DNA of 64,000 nucleotides from Delphinapterus leucas (lineage: Eukaryota; Chordata; Mammalia; Artiodactyla; Monodontidae). The notes beneath the pieces are model-generated. The model saw nothing but the letters and a program-made list of their open reading frames with translations, had not been told where the DNA came from and did no database searches. Below, one piece after another: positions 10,560-23,534 of this stretch; position 1 is the first letter of the stretch; every line of letters begins with the position of its first letter. The position numbers and the translations under genes were made by a program. The DNA is taken from contig NW_022098057.1 of the NCBI RefSeq assembly GCF_002288925.2, positions 66,154,193 to 66,218,192 on the forward strand, in the 5' to 3' direction.

Positions 10560-13500
10560 GTGTTGATTTGATACACCTACATACTGCAAAATGATTACAA
10601 CCATAGCTAGCTTTAGCTAACATCTCCATCATGTCACCTAATTACCATTTCTTTTTATAGTGAGGACACCGAAGAGTCACTCTTACCAACATTCAAGTAT
10701 TTAATTCAGAATTATTAACTGGAATCATCATGCTGTACATTAGATCCCCAGAATGTGTTTATCTAATACTGGAAGTTTGTACTCTTGAATCCATAGCTTT
10801 CGATTTTCCTTACCCTCCCAGCCTCCAGAACCAGCATTCTAGTCTCTATGATTTCAGCTATGTTAGATTCCACATGTAAGTGATACCATAAAGAATTTCT
10901 CTGTCTTATTTCACTCAGCATAGTGCCCTCAAGTTTCATCCATGTTTTTGCAGAGGACAGGATTTCCTTCTTTCTCATGGCTAAATAATATTTGTAATAT
11001 TTAAATATATGTGAGACATATATCTGTATCTATATTAGATAGATTCTTTATATATTCATCTATTGACATTTACATTGTTTCCATAATCTGGCTATTGTGA
11101 AAAATGCTGCAATAAACATGAGTGCAGATGTCTCATCAAGATACTGTTCATTTTCCTTTGGGAACATAACCAGAGGTGAGATCACTGAATCCTATGGTAG
11201 TTCTATTTTTAATTTTTGAGGAACCTCCATACTGGTTAATCCCTTACATGATTTGCAAATATTTACTCCATTCCATAGGTTGGCTTTTCATTTTGTTGAT
11301 GGTTTCCTTTTGTTATGTAGAAAGTTCTTCGTTTCATGAAGTCACACTTGCTTGTTTTTGGTTTTGTTGCCTTTGCTTTTGGTGTCAAATCCAAAAAACT
11401 TTGTCAAGACTGATGTAAAGAAGTTTACCACTACTAGGATCTCTTCTAGGATTTTTATAGTTTTAGGCTTTATGTTCAAGTCTTCAATACTTTTTGAGTT
11501 AATTTTCGTGTATGGTGTAAGATGAGGGTCCAGATTCATTTTTCTGCATGTGGTTATTCATAGATAATCCATTATGCCTCACCAATTAATCCTCCCTTCA
11601 CATATAATCCGTTTATTGTCCTTACAGGTTTGCCTTTTCCACAATGGAAAAGTGTAGTATGTAGACCTTTCAGGCTATCTATCTTCCTTTACTCAACAGT
11701 ATTCACCAATATTCATCCATGTCTTCTTGTGGCTTGATACATCATTTCTTTTTACTACTTAATAGTATTTCATTGTATGAATGTGCCACATTTGGTTCAT
11801 CCATTCAACTACTGAAGAATATATAAGTTGCTTCCAATTTTCAGTGATTACGAATAAAGCTGCCATAAACATTTATAGATAGGTATTACAGCTTTTAATT
11901 TTCATTTCTTGTAATATCTTTATCTGGTTCTGGTGTAGGGTAATTCTGGCCTCATAGACTGAATTAGGAAATGTTACCTCTGCTTTTATTTTTTTGGAAG
12001 AAATTTAGAGAATTTGTGTCATATCTTCCTTTATTGTTTGATAGAATTCACCAGTAATGAAAGTCATATGGACCTGACTTTTTCCTATTTGGAGGTTATA
12101 AAAATCATTTAGGTGTGTCTTTCAAGAAGTTGTTTTATTTGATGTATATTATCAAATTTGTGGGCCTTAAATTGTTCATGATGTTACTTATTATCGTTTT
12201 AATGTCCACTGGAACAGGTTCATCAACTTCCCTGATTTTTTCAAAGCACTAGATTTTGGTGTCATGATTTTTATATTATTTTCCTTATTTTTGAATTTCA
12301 ATAATTTCTGTGCTAGTGTTATTTTTTCTCCTTCTTGATTTAAATTTAATTTGCTCTTTTATCTCCAGTTTTCTAATGTAGAAAATTTGGTTATTTCATT
12401 TTTATTTCATTTCTGACATGCATATTTAAAGCTATAAGCTTCTTTTTAAGCCCTCCCTCTACTCCATCCCACGAATTTTGATGAATCATACTGCAATTTT
12501 ATTTAGTTCAAAGTATTTTTTAAAAATCCTCTTGAGATTTCTTTTATCCATAGGTTTAGGTTAGATGAGTGTTATTTATTTTCAAAGACTGGAAGATTTC
12601 CCAGCTATATGTCTGTTATTGATTTAAGTGAACTGCAGTATGAGAACATACTTTGTATTATTTATATCCTTTTAAATATGTGAATGTGTGTTTTATGACC
12701 CAGAATATGTTCTACCTTGGTGAATGTTTCATGCAAGCTACAGAAGAATGTATATCCTGCTTTAATTGGATGGAGTATCCCATACATGACAATTACATCA
12801 ATTTGACTGTTATTGCTGGTCAGGTCATGTTTATGCTTATTGAATTTCTGCCTGCTTGATCTATCAATTAATAATTGTGGATTTGTCTGCTCTTCCTCAG
12901 AGATCTATCAGTTTTGCCTCATGCATTTTTACACTTTGTCATTAGATACACGTGTTATGGATTTTTATGTCTCTTTGAGAATTGAGTCCTTTAAGTAGCA
13001 TCCCTCTTTATTCTTTATAATTTTACTTATTCTGAATTATGCTTTGTCTGAAATTAATATAGCTATTCCATTAGCTTTTGATTAGAGCTAACATGATATG
13101 TCTTTCTCCATCCCTTTATTTTTATGTACCAGAAACTTTAAATTAGGTTTCTTGTAGACAATGTATACTTGGGCTTTTTTAAATGTATTTTAACAAAATT
13201 TATCTTTTACTTGATGTATTTAGGCCATTCACATTTAAATTTATTATTTGCTGTATTTGAATTGCTATCAACCATGTCTGCAACTGTTTTATATTGTTGC
13301 CACAGGCTTCTTTTTCTGCTTTTTCTGGTTTAATTGAGTTTTTATATGGTTCCATTGTATCTCCTCTCTTAGCATATCAATTATATTCCTTTAAAAAAAC
13401 AGTGGTTCCCCTAGAGTTTACAATATACCTTTAAAAATAATCTAATTCCATCTTCAAAAAGTACTGTGACACTTCACGTACAGCACAGGTACCTTATAAC

Positions 13501-13624
13501 AGAGTATTCCCAATTCCTCCACTTGTCCCTTGTGATATTGCTGTCATTTTTTTTTTTACTTATTACTTTAATCACTTAACACATTGTGCCCAAACTTCCC
13601 CTTGTTTTCTAGGCATACTGCTTG

Positions 13625-14015
13625 ATCAGTTTTCAAACATCCTAAGCTTCTTTGTGATTCAGATTCTTCCACTTGAGCTATTTCCACTCGTACACTCTTC
13701 TGTCTTCTGTTAGCCTGGTAGAATATTTATCTTTTAGCTTAAATACCACTCCTTTCAATATCAGGAGGCTTTCCTGATCTTCCAGACCATCCTAGATCAC
13801 GCTTTTATATACATTCATAGCACTTTCTTACTTCTAACTTTGTGATTCTTATTGAAATTGTAATCAATTAAGTATTTATTTAAGGTCTATATCCAACACT
13901 AGGCTTTAATACCCATAAGAACAGTTATCATTTCTCTCTTGTTACTTGCTCACCCCAGAATTGGTCCGGCACTTATTAAGTACTGAACAAATATGGAATA
14001 GATAAATGTTCAAGG
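13625..14015 (+). mobile_element. L2 LINE 3' fragment
   Basis: The order is typical of L2: tttagcttaaataccactcc, aggaggctttcctgatcttccagaccatcc, cattcatagcactttcttac, a taatcaattaagtatttattt stretch and a degenerate gcacttattaagtactgaacaaatatgga end. No reading frame survives. Confidence 0.78.
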
Positions 14016-14247
14016 TTGATTTATGGTTTGGTTTAAGATGTTTAGGAAATAGTACCTTCTTGGAATATATTTTGGAGTATCTAGTATGCTAGACCTTTAT
14101 TAAAGAATAAAATTGGTGAAATCTTCAAATAATTTAACTAGACAAAATTTCTTTTGAGTAACATAAGATAGCAGCTGATAGGTCACTACTGTTGTGAAGC
14201 ATATCTTTTGAGAAATGCTCCCTTATCCAATAAAAGCTCCTTAAACA

Positions 14248-14600
14248 GGTCTAAGGTAGGAATTGGCTAACTATGGCCTGTTGGCCAAATTCGGTTTATC
14301 ACCTTTTTTTGTACAGTCTGTAAGCTAAGAGTCATTTTTAAATTTCTAAATGATAAAACAATTCCAAAAAAGAATATTTCATGATATGTGAAAATTATAT
14401 GACATTTAAATTTCAGTGTCCAGAAATAAAGACTTTGGAACACAACAATGCCCATTCATTAGGAATTGTCTATTGTTGATTTTTGTGATAAAACAGCTGA
14501 TTTGAGTAGTGTGACGGAGACCATATGGTCCATAACTCTAAAATATTTATTGTTTGGTCTTTCACAAAATAAGTGTATCAACCCTGGCCTAAGCCATAAA
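14248..14600 (+). mobile_element. hAT-like non-autonomous DNA transposon
   Basis: The left end, ggaattggctaactatggcctgttggccaaattcgg, and the right end, ctaaaatatttattgtttggtc...tcaaccctggcc, match the layout of a common ancient mammalian hAT-type element whose ends read like cagcaaactatggcc. Between them lie gtgaaaattatatgac, cagtgtccagaaataaa and aacacaacaatgcccattcatt in the expected order. It encodes no transposase. I am not certain of the exact family name. Confidence 0.68.
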
Positions 14601-15404
14601 TAAAGATGAGGTGTTTGAGGGATATTATGCAGTTCTGATGTCACTACCATCCAATAAATCATTCCAACTAAACATAAAAAATACACTTGGGTACAATTAG
14701 TGTATTTATTGGAAACTTAAAGTAAGTAAAATGGTGTGTAGAAATAGTACACTTCTGTAGAAAGAGTATAAAATACTCCCTGTTAGAGTCTTAGTTTTCC
14801 CCCTAACTTAGTAATTCTGGGGGAGATGCAGAGCCTTTATTTCTTTATTTTTCACTGTCTTTAATTCATGTAAATATTCTTTAAACAGAAAGGAAGTAAT
14901 GTCTTCAGAAGGAAAAATGCTTATTATAAGTCCTAAGTTGTTGTGTTTGGTTTTAACAAAAACACAAAGAAAAGAAATAGACTTACTAAAGTGTCCATAT
15001 AAGAGAAAGATTCCCAAGCTGTCAATCTGGAAGCATAATGAAGTCTGTCATGGTTTGTCCCCACTATTGATTATGAGACTGGACAACAGCAGTAGTGTTC
15101 AGCCATGTTCACATTCAAATACCTCACCCGTAAAATGCTAATTAAGGCCTTGTAGTGAATGTGGCTATTGGATTCTTCCTCACTTTGGGCTAGATCTTAT
15201 CCAAAGGAATGCTAGCAAAGTCTGCAGTAGACAGGCGTGGCAGTGTCTTCTCTTTTTTGTTTTTGTTTGTTTGTTTTTGTCTTTTCATACTTCATTTGAT
15301 CATGAGGTTTCAGAAGTTCCTTTCTTAGGAAGGCAACAGGGGTAGTGCATGTATGTGCATGGGATGGGGATGTTTATTCATAGAATAGGAAATGTTTTCA
15401 GTGA
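14601..15404. other. Single-copy DNA, no gene seen
   Basis: Frames at 14808-15017 (minus) and 14899-15141 (plus) overlap each other, are under 85 codons and have no known domain. A pyrimidine-rich tttttgttttt run lies at 15254-15285. No other feature is seen. Confidence 0.42.
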
Positions 15405-15560
15405 AGCCAAATTGTATAGTAGATAAAAGGCATTAAATGAGGCATCTCCTAGTTCAAATCTGTTTATGCCACTTCCAATGTGACTTAGATTATGTCCCTT
15501 CCAGTTTTCCGAATTTTTCTCAACTGCAAAATATGGATCCAGGGCTGTATATTTAAAGGC
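15405..15560 (+). repeat. MIR element
   Basis: MIR order is clear: attgtatagtagataaaaggcatt, cctagttcaaatctgtttatgccactt, caatgtgacttagattatgtccctt and the 3' core cagttttccgaatttttctcaactgcaaaatatgg. The open minus-strand frames over it are chance frames. Confidence 0.76.
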
Positions 15561-16532
15561 CCTTCTGACTCTGATTTTAAGCCATGAAACAAAAGAACAG
15601 TGGTAGGATGACAGAATAATGTGTTGTGATTTTTGAGACAATGGAGCCAAAATTCCATATAATACAAATTAACCTGTAAATGAGAGATTTTTAAAAAGAA
15701 AGCCTTATCTTGGGACCAAATTCTAATTAGCATCTATTTGTTGCTCAATGGAAGGAAAAACGTCTGAGCTTCTCAGGGGAGGAATAGAAAAATCTGCTGC
15801 TGTGAAGCATGCCCTCTCATGGAAAGAGAGTTCATGTAAGCAATGTGCTTTGGCATCCCTGAACAAGCAAACAAACACACAAACACAAGAGTTGCAGAGA
15901 GAAATTTAGTAGCATTGTTTGAAATGATATATCTAAATATCAAAATTTAAGTGAAATATAAAGGGAATTGAGGAGGTTTTCCCAGACACGGCAACATAGA
16001 GCTAGGGGTTTTACATATGGGATTTCAGTGAATTCTTACAACATCTACAGATTCAAACAGTAAGTTTAAGGATAATAACTTCTCTGTGGCAGAACTGGGA
16101 TTAAAATCCAAGTTTGTCCAATGTATAAAACTCTTCTTTGGAACTATAGTCATGGGAAACCCTCAGGTTTGTAGCTGAATAAATAAAAATCTCACTTGAA
16201 ATATCATTGAGACCAATTTTGACTTTCAGATCAAACAGAACTTCTGTTAAATTAAACAGGATGTGCTAAGGACACATATACTATTAATAGATATATTTTG
16301 GTTTCCAGGTGGTAAGGTGTGGTATGGGGAGGTGGAAAGTGAGGGCAGGAAATATAATTGAGGAATTAAGAAAACAATTTCAACACCTTTAGAATGTAAG
16401 TGCAAACCCTGTGCTAGGAAGGAGAGCATCACACTGGCATACTAACACATGAAATGTCAAGAAAACTGATGTATAGACTAGTTCTCAGAAAATGTGAATC
16501 TCTGAAAATTAACCAAACAATTAGGTATGTTT
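15561..16532. other. Single-copy DNA, no gene seen
   Basis: No recognisable repeat or gene. The stretch 16055-16150 (aaggataataacttctctgtggcagaactgggatt) weakly resembles a MIR 3' part but is too diverged to call. Confidence 0.4.
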
Positions 16533-16545
16533 AAGAATAAGATCC

Positions 16546-16877
16546 GGACTTCCCTTGTGGCACAGTGGTTAAGAATCCACCTGCCAATACAGGGGACACA
16601 GGTTTGAGCCCTGGTCCGGGAAGATCCCACATACCGCGGAGCAACTGAGCCCGTGCGCCACAACTACTGAGCCTATGCTCTAGAGCCCACGAGCCACAAC
16701 TACTGAAGCCGGCGCACCCAGAACTCACGCTCTGCAACAAGCCACCGCAATGAGAATCCCGCACCTGCAACGAAGAGTAGCCCCTGCTCACCACAACCAG
16801 AGAAAGCCTGAGCACAACAGTGAAGACCCAATGAAGCCAAAAATAAATTTTAAAAAAAATAAATAAAAATTTTAAAA
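16546..16877 (+). mobile_element. CHR-1-like long SINE
   Basis: Full-length long-form CHR SINE in sense orientation: head gacttcccttgtggcacagtgg, B-box-like ggtttgagccctgg, internal agccacaactactgaagcc units, and an A-rich tail ccaaaaataaattttaaaa. It is flanked by a perfect 13-base target duplication, aagaataagatcc, at 16533-16545 and 16878-16890. The minus-strand frames 16478-16663 and 16531-16815 run through the SINE and are not genes. Confidence 0.94.
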
Positions 16878-16890
16878 AAGAATAAGATCC

Positions 16891-19129
16891 ATATGCAATT
16901 CATATCTCAGACCTCTGTTGAGTTGAACTAAAGTGACAAAACTATTTAATCACTAGATGAGGGTACTCCAGTGACAACTTCTTAAGCTGATCTGGAATTT
17001 GATTGCTATGTAGGTACACTTATACTATTTTAATCAAGCACAACTTTTGTTTCATGTGTGCTTTTACAAATGGCTTGCATTTTATATAAGTAATGTAAAT
17101 TATATAATCATCCTTAACAATATTACTGCCAAATAATTTTACAAATATTTTAAAATAATTGTATTTTAATTAAGCTTAAATTAAAAGCCATATGCCTTTG
17201 ATTAAACTACAGTTTAGCCATATTGCTAAATGATTATATTTTAAAAATGTGCTCAATACTTACTTAAGAGTTATGAAAAGGCACCCAGTTTTGTTTGCTG
17301 GCATTTCAATCTCTGTTTACATATACACACATTCAAGGACTGTAAAAGAGAAACCACAAATTAGTGATATTCAAGTAGAACATAAATTATTTTCATTGTA
17401 AGCTATAACTGCAACAACAAAAAGTTTTATGTTACATTTTTGTCAGTAATATGAATGTTAAAGAGTTGAAAATTTATGTTAGGAAGCACCTTCAAATAGA
17501 CTGTGAAACAACAGATCTTTGAAGAAGCTATTAGCATGGATTGTGTCAAAAGTATGCATCCTAAAAAGTTCCTAAACATGTATTTACGTAATTGAAGTTA
17601 TTACAGTTTATTATGTCATTTATCCATGTACTAATGAAGAAAGAATCAACAGCTTAAAACACTCTTATTAGAGAGCCTGACAGTTATATGCGAGCAACCC
17701 AGTCTTGAGCTTTCCAGGAGGTTAAGGGAAACAATTTAGATATTCTTGCGACATTCTCTGTTATATCCCTAAACACAGCTTCTCTTTGATAATAAAAGTA
17801 CAGTATATACTTGTGATGACTATCAAAGAAGAATTATAGGACTGTCATAGAAATCAAATCATATCCCACAAATTGTGTCAAGCTGTTTTGGAATAGAAAG
17901 ACATGAAAGTAGGAGAAATAATCAGAGCTTTTATAAATACTAACAACGGACAGCTCTCTGATTTCACTGAATTGATATCTATATATGAAGACACAAAGGG
18001 GACATTATTTTCATGCTGTAGGGAGATCTGAAGACTAATGGGTAGCCTTTGCCCTCCAGTGGTGTTGTTACTGTTGATGTTGTTCTTGCCTCTTGTTGTA
18101 TTTATTTATTCTAGTGTATTTATTCTAGATTGGGAGAGAAAGGACTTCTATAGAGGAAATGCTAATTACCTATACGGAACAAAAGCACAATAAATGTAAT
18201 ACTGCCTTAATTGCTAAATGAGTGGTAAATCATAAATGCTACCACTTCAGAGAATGTGTAAATACATTTGCAAGAGTTAGACTGATGTTGTCAGTTTTCA
18301 TTCAATGTCAATTTCCAGAGGATTTCAATGTAAAAAGAGTTTTCATTTGCAGAGACACAGGATAAAGATAACGCTAGTTCAGGAGACAATTTATGAACTA
18401 GCGGGCTGAATTATTATAACAAATCCCACTTGACTAAAGATGATAATGATTTGATAAATACTGTCTCTTTCCCTAACCTTCTCTAGAAAGAGACCTTAGT
18501 AGAAATGACTTAGCAGTTGTTTCAACAAACACATAGGAAATCTATTATTTTCTTTCAAGTCAGGGATGGCTGGTATGAATAAGAGGATTTGAGGTCTGTA
18601 CCTAACTTTGCTAGTGTAGAGATAACTAATATAACCTAGACAATTACAATTAGCCCATAAACTATTCTTAGCCATTTTAATCCCCTGGTCCATTTTCAGA
18701 CACTGAAGTTCTCCCTAATGCAATATAAAAAGGTTATGATACATGGTTCCAAGTTAAGAATTGATTTTTTAAAAAACATGTTCTATTTCATGACTACTTT
18801 TTCAACCACTGTATTTTTGGCTTTTATCAATTTCCTTATGTAGCCCACTGATTCAATATATATTCTTAGCAAATTAGCATGAAAATTAAAATTATGTAGG
18901 AATGTTGGACATTCAATACTGAGAAAGGAAGAATTCAACAGGAGAAACATGTCACCTACCATTATTCAACTAATTGAGTAAATAAAGAATGTTAATAATG
19001 TACATAATGCTAGTATAATTTTAGCTGAAGATTTGCCCTGATAAATATTAAAATCCTCGTCAAATTTACTTTCGTAAAAGTTTTTATATTTTTTAATTTA
19101 ACAAAATAATAACAATGCTAAATACATAC
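16891..19129. other. Long single-copy AT-rich stretch
   Basis: About 2.2 kb with no recognised repeat, gene or RNA. The only frame above 60 codons is 18496-18693 on the minus strand, without a domain. The absence of transposons over this length is notable given their density elsewhere, but I see no conserved-looking motif. Confidence 0.45.
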
Positions 19130-19265
19130 AAGTAAATGTTTATTGAGTGCTGTGCTCACTGCTTTATATGAAATTACCCTTTACTCTCAAAGTAATAGGA
19201 GGAAAAAACCTAGAGGAGCTCATAGAAGTTAAGCAACAAACTTTCAGTACACACCTGGGAAATGA
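19130..19265 (+). repeat. Possible MIR fragment
   Basis: A tttattgagtgctgtgctcactgctttatatgaa start and a later agaagttaagcaac stretch follow the MIR layout with a shortened middle. The match is weak. Confidence 0.45.
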
Positions 19266-19399
19266 TTAAACAAACAATTCTATTTGATAATGAAAAAATT
19301 ATTAATCTAAATTTGATTACTCTGCTTATATATGTTGGTTCACTCTGCTCAGAATCTCCCTCAATCCCATTCCATTTTTGTATCTGCTTATAAAGGTCT

Positions 19400-19680
19400 T
19401 ATCTATAGAAAGCTAATCTATAGTTCCCTTGAGAAGTCTTCTAGATGCCTTAACTGAGAAGCATCTCCATCACTCCAAACTCCTATTGTATGAAAATACA
19501 TTTTTATTGAGCATTTATAACACTCTACTCTGTTATTAAATTATCCTTACAGGTATTTGTTCACCCTAACTGGATTATGAATACTGAGAAGTCAGGAATT
19601 ATCTCGTCATATTAAATTCTGCACAGACCCTACTAAATTGAGCATTTGTTGCATTTATGCTACCTTCCTACCTCTTAGAA
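19400..19680 (+). mobile_element. L2 LINE 3' fragment
   Basis: The stretch contains gagaagtcttctagatgcctt, gcatttataacactctactctgttatt, a taactggattatgaat...agaagtcaggaattatctcg end and a following cagaccctactaaattg, in L2 order. It is diverged and non-coding. Confidence 0.55.
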
Positions 19681-21317
19681 ATATACCTTAGAGTTCAATA
19701 AAATTTAAATTGGACCTTCATGATTACATGTAAAACAATAAAAACCTATGCACTATAGAAAAATATAATGATTCTACTCTAATAGAACAGTTGCATAGGA
19801 AAAATGTTAATATAGATACCATGATGAACAATGTCAGTTAAGCACCATGATAATATAAAACAGATTTATAAAATTGAAAAAAATATTTACTTGGCTTGTT
19901 TCTCCAGTATTGCATCATTCAGAAAAACATAGTTAACAACCTTGTATGATATTTACTGCAATAGTAGAAGAATTCAGATAATGGCTGTGTTTTTAATTTT
20001 TTGTGTGCATATTCCATTAATTGAAAAATAATTCAAAGAGAAAAGCATAAGCATTAGCAGGAAAGATTTTGAAAATGCCCAGAATGTAAACCATCCATGT
20101 CAAAGAAATGACATAAAGGTTATATACAGGAAGAGGTCTCATTGGGGATGGAGGATTGGTGTCTTAAAAAAACAGTGATTAAAATATTTAATATATGTTT
20201 TCTTTTGTTTATTTAGATAGTGACTACTTTTAAAAGCAATGATTAGTAGATTTGTTACTTGTTAAACTTTCTGACATTTGTAACAAGTCTTGTTGTTCAG
20301 ATTGTTTTTATTAAATTATTTGCATTTTCTTTGTGAAACAAAGTTTAATACAACAGAAAGCTGTTTCTACCATTATCTCTTGAAAGCTTAAGGAGAGAGA
20401 ATGCCCATCGCATAGCTCTCCTTCAACTCTTCTTTTTTATAACTATTGCAAAAAAAGAGCATATATTTGGAACGTAAAACCAAAGAGAAGAAAAAGCCAT
20501 ATTGTAGTTGTTGTTGCTGTCAATAATGATGATTCTGAAGACAGCAAATTAATTGCACTGAGATATTTGTATCTTTTTAAAATATTCCAGCCAGAGCATT
20601 CTGTTACAATCTTTCCATGTTTAAAGTATAAAGTTGAATACAATGTCAATTCAAAAATATATGTGTGGCTCAAAACAGACACTAAATGCAGAAGCAACTG
20701 TCTTAAGTGTTGAAAGGTCTCTCAGTAACTGGCACATGGCTACCTTGTCTTTGAGGTTGGTAATCTGACACAGGCAAAGCAGATCACCAGGGTGTAGTTA
20801 AACTATAACACCCACATAACTTGTGTGTAATTAAATTATTGCTGGTAGGTACTTCTCTATTTATAACACTACTAAAAGAATTTGAAAGCATATTATATGT
20901 ATCTACCAAGGTTCTTTCAGCCTCTGAAAAGTGTTTGCTGCACAGTTTAAGAAAGCAACAAAGAATCCAAGGCATAATATAGTGCCATGAGTGTAAAAGG
21001 TGGAGACTGACTTCTTTGAATATCATATTGCCCGTTTTCTTCAAATTTTCCATAAAATTGTCTATAAAAATGAATGTTTAGTAGAGAAAAATCAGATGTA
21101 GTACTAACTAATAAATATATGGTATGATTTAATTCTTCCTATGGAATTAGTCTTTAGTACTTACACGATATCTAATATTTATGTCATATGGAGGGAGTTT
21201 TTATATGTTATCCCAATAATAGGTCAACATTTTAAATGAATTAAGAGCTAACATAAGATCTACTGGTTGAAACAAAATGGTAAAACTGAGAGATGGCTAT
21301 GAGAGAGACTCTGATAA
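19681..21317. other. Single-copy DNA, no gene seen
   Basis: AT-rich sequence. Minus-strand frames 20443-20697 and 20784-21053 (84 and 89 codons) have no recognisable domain and no supporting signals. No repeat family is recognised. Confidence 0.42.
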
Positions 21318-21333
21318 TTCCACTGAGAACTTC

Positions 21334-21527
21334 ATTTTAAAAAATTTTTATCGGAGTATAGTTGATTTACAATGTTGTGTTAATTTCAGGTATACAGCAG
21401 AGTGATTCGCTTATACATATATCCACTCTTTTTTAGATTACTTTCCCATATAGGCCATTACAGAGTATTGAATAGAGCTCCCTGTGCTATACGGTAGGTC
21501 CTTATTAGTTAGCTATTTTATATACAG
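21334..21527 (-). mobile_element. Short 5'-truncated L1 3' end
   Basis: Antisense L1 3' UTR of the cetartiodactyl type: atcggagtatagttgatttac, caatgttgtgttaatttcagg, tatacagcagagtgattc and agctccctgtgctata appear in reverse order to the L1 transcript. The A-rich tail reads as attttaaaaaatttt at the left. A 16-base target duplication with one difference (ttccactgAgaacttc / ttccactgGgaacttc) lies at 21318-21333 and 21528-21543, so the truncated insertion is complete. Confidence 0.92.
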
Positions 21528-21956
21528 TTCCACTGGGAACTTCTAATTTTAGAATGGCCAAGAGATCTGTTTATATGAGGAGAGCTACCTCTTAGGAAGT
21601 GGGTGGATGGCGCTAGATGAAGTGAATCTTTGGATGCAGAATATTGATACAAACGTAGGAAAAGAATAAAAATTCAGAAGAGCTCAGATTTGTTAAGTAT
21701 CTATTACGTGCACGTTTGATATTTCCCTTAAAGGGCTGTATGTCTGATATGAAAGGAAACTAATAAATATCACTATAATATGGTGAGTATAATGACAGAG
21801 ATAAGGCTTTAAATGCAGCGGGAGTGCCAGAGCCTTAGATTGAGAACTGCTACGGTTTAGCTTAAGTTAGAGATCTTAAAAGCAAAACCTAAAGGATCAA
21901 ATTGCTTCCAAATAACTTGGCAGCATTCCAGAACAAAGTTCAAGAGTATGTAAAAG

Positions 21957-22460
21957 GACATGCACCCCTATGTTCATAGCAGTATTATTCACAATAGCCA
22001 GGACATGGAAACAACCTAAATGTCCATCAACAGATGAATGGATAAAGAGGATGTGGTACATATATACAATGGAATACTACTTGGTCATAAAAAAAGAATG
22101 AAATAATGCCATTTACAGTAACATGGATGCAACTAGAGATTATCATACTAAGTGAAGTAAGTCAGAAAGAGAAAGATAAATACCATGTGATATCACTTAT
22201 ATGTGGAATCTAAAATATGGCACAAATGAAGCTATCTACAAAACAGAAATGAACACATAGACATAGAGAACAGACTTGTGGTTTCCAAGTGGGGGGGAGC
22301 AGAGGGATGGACTGGGAGTCTGGGGTAAGTAGATGCAAACTATTACATTTAGAATGGATAAACAACAAGGTCCCACTCTATAGCACAGAGAACTATATCC
22401 AATCTCCTGGGATAAACCATAATATAAAAGAATATAAAAAAAGAATGTATATATGTGTAA
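21957..22460 (+). mobile_element. L1 3' end, sense
   Basis: The end of ORF2 and the 3' UTR are readable: atgttcatagcagtattattcacaatagcc, caacagatgaatggataaag, acaatggaatactact, gaagtaagtcagaaagagaa and a G-rich gtgggggggagcagaggg patch. It ends in an A-rich tail around 22440-22465. The frame 22289-22507 crosses the tail and is not a gene. Confidence 0.85.
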
Positions 22461-22682
22461 AAAAAAAGTGTATGTATAGAGATATAAAATTATTCAGTAC
22501 CCAATGATATAAAAATCAGTGTCAGAATTCAATCAAAAATTACCAGGGATACTAAGAAGAAGGCAAATGAAGCCTAAAATGAAACAATAAATCAATTGAA
22601 ACTAATCTAGAACTGACACAGATTTTAGAATTAGTAGATAAGGATATTAAACTAATTATGGTAACTGTCAAGAACCATGAAG

Positions 22683-23140
22683 GGTCTGAAATTTTATACT
22701 AGTTGCAAGCTAACAAGTTAGACTACCATGGTTTTATGGATACTCTCACAAGACATGGGGCACTTGGGTCAGGGACCAAGGAATTTGTTACTCATAGCAA
22801 AAAACCATGAACTTATGTTGACATCTATACCTCTTGCCTCCAAATTCTGGAGTCACACAAAAGGGCCTAGGTGAAAGTTGTACCTACCGTGAGTTTTATC
22901 ACAGCTGAGGAACCTTAAAGGCAATCAGAATCTTTTATAACGAAGTGCAAATAAACCTGCCCTTTGCCCCAGAGGAAAACATTATATTTGCTATAGTAAA
23001 ATAAACAATTCTGCTCTTTACTCCACAGAGAGACACTATCTCTATTTTCCAAGCCTGTTTGCTCTACAACCATCCTTGAAAATATAAAGACAGTCAGTCC
23101 CTCTGCTGGCAAGATATGTAGAAGCAGTTCATAAAGAATT
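22683..23140 (-). mobile_element. LTR-like segment inside old L1
   Basis: The block begins tgaagggtctgaaattttatac and interrupts L1 5'/ORF1 sequence. On the minus strand it would end in ...ccttca, fitting an LTR terminal CA. The start resembles the start of the block at 23535 (tgaagggtctgacatctta), so both may be LTRs of one family. No internal retroviral frame is present. The right edge, near 23140, is approximate. Confidence 0.42.
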
Positions 23141-23534
23141 GTCTCTCACCAATGACTATACTCATCAGATCAAAACTTTAAGTTGCAAATATGAAAACTG
23201 TAATGTGTGAGATGAAAAATACACTAGATGAGATCAACTTCTGATTAGACACTGCAGAAAAAGAGATTTGTAAATTTGAAAAATTTAGCAATAGAAATCA
23301 TCCAAAACAAAAGAGAGAAAAGAGAATGATATGATGATGATGTTAAAAAAAAAAAGAGTATCAGTGAGCTGTGAGAGAGGTTAAAGTGACCTAATGTACA
23401 TGTGATTGGAATCCAAGAAGAGGAGAGAGGAAGAGACAGAAAATATTAGAAGAAATGCTTGAAAAAAATCCAAATTTGATGAAAACAAAACTCCTCATTT
23501 CCAAGAATCCTAACAGACCTCTGTTAAGTAAGAA

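Larger units (their letters stand above)
8995..13560 (-). mobile_element. Old antisense L1, interrupted
   Basis: The pieces 8995-9060 and 10560-13560 are consecutive parts of one old L1 read in reverse. The 3' UTR (ctttattgagatataactgac) comes first, then ORF2 carboxy-terminal sequence (about 11170-11560), reverse transcriptase region (about 11900-12360), endonuclease region (about 12450-13250) and ORF1/5' sequence (to about 13560). Around 11640-11880 a further L1-3'-end-like stretch is embedded. All frames are broken. The 1.5-kb younger L1 at 9073-10559 sits inside it. Confidence 0.82.
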
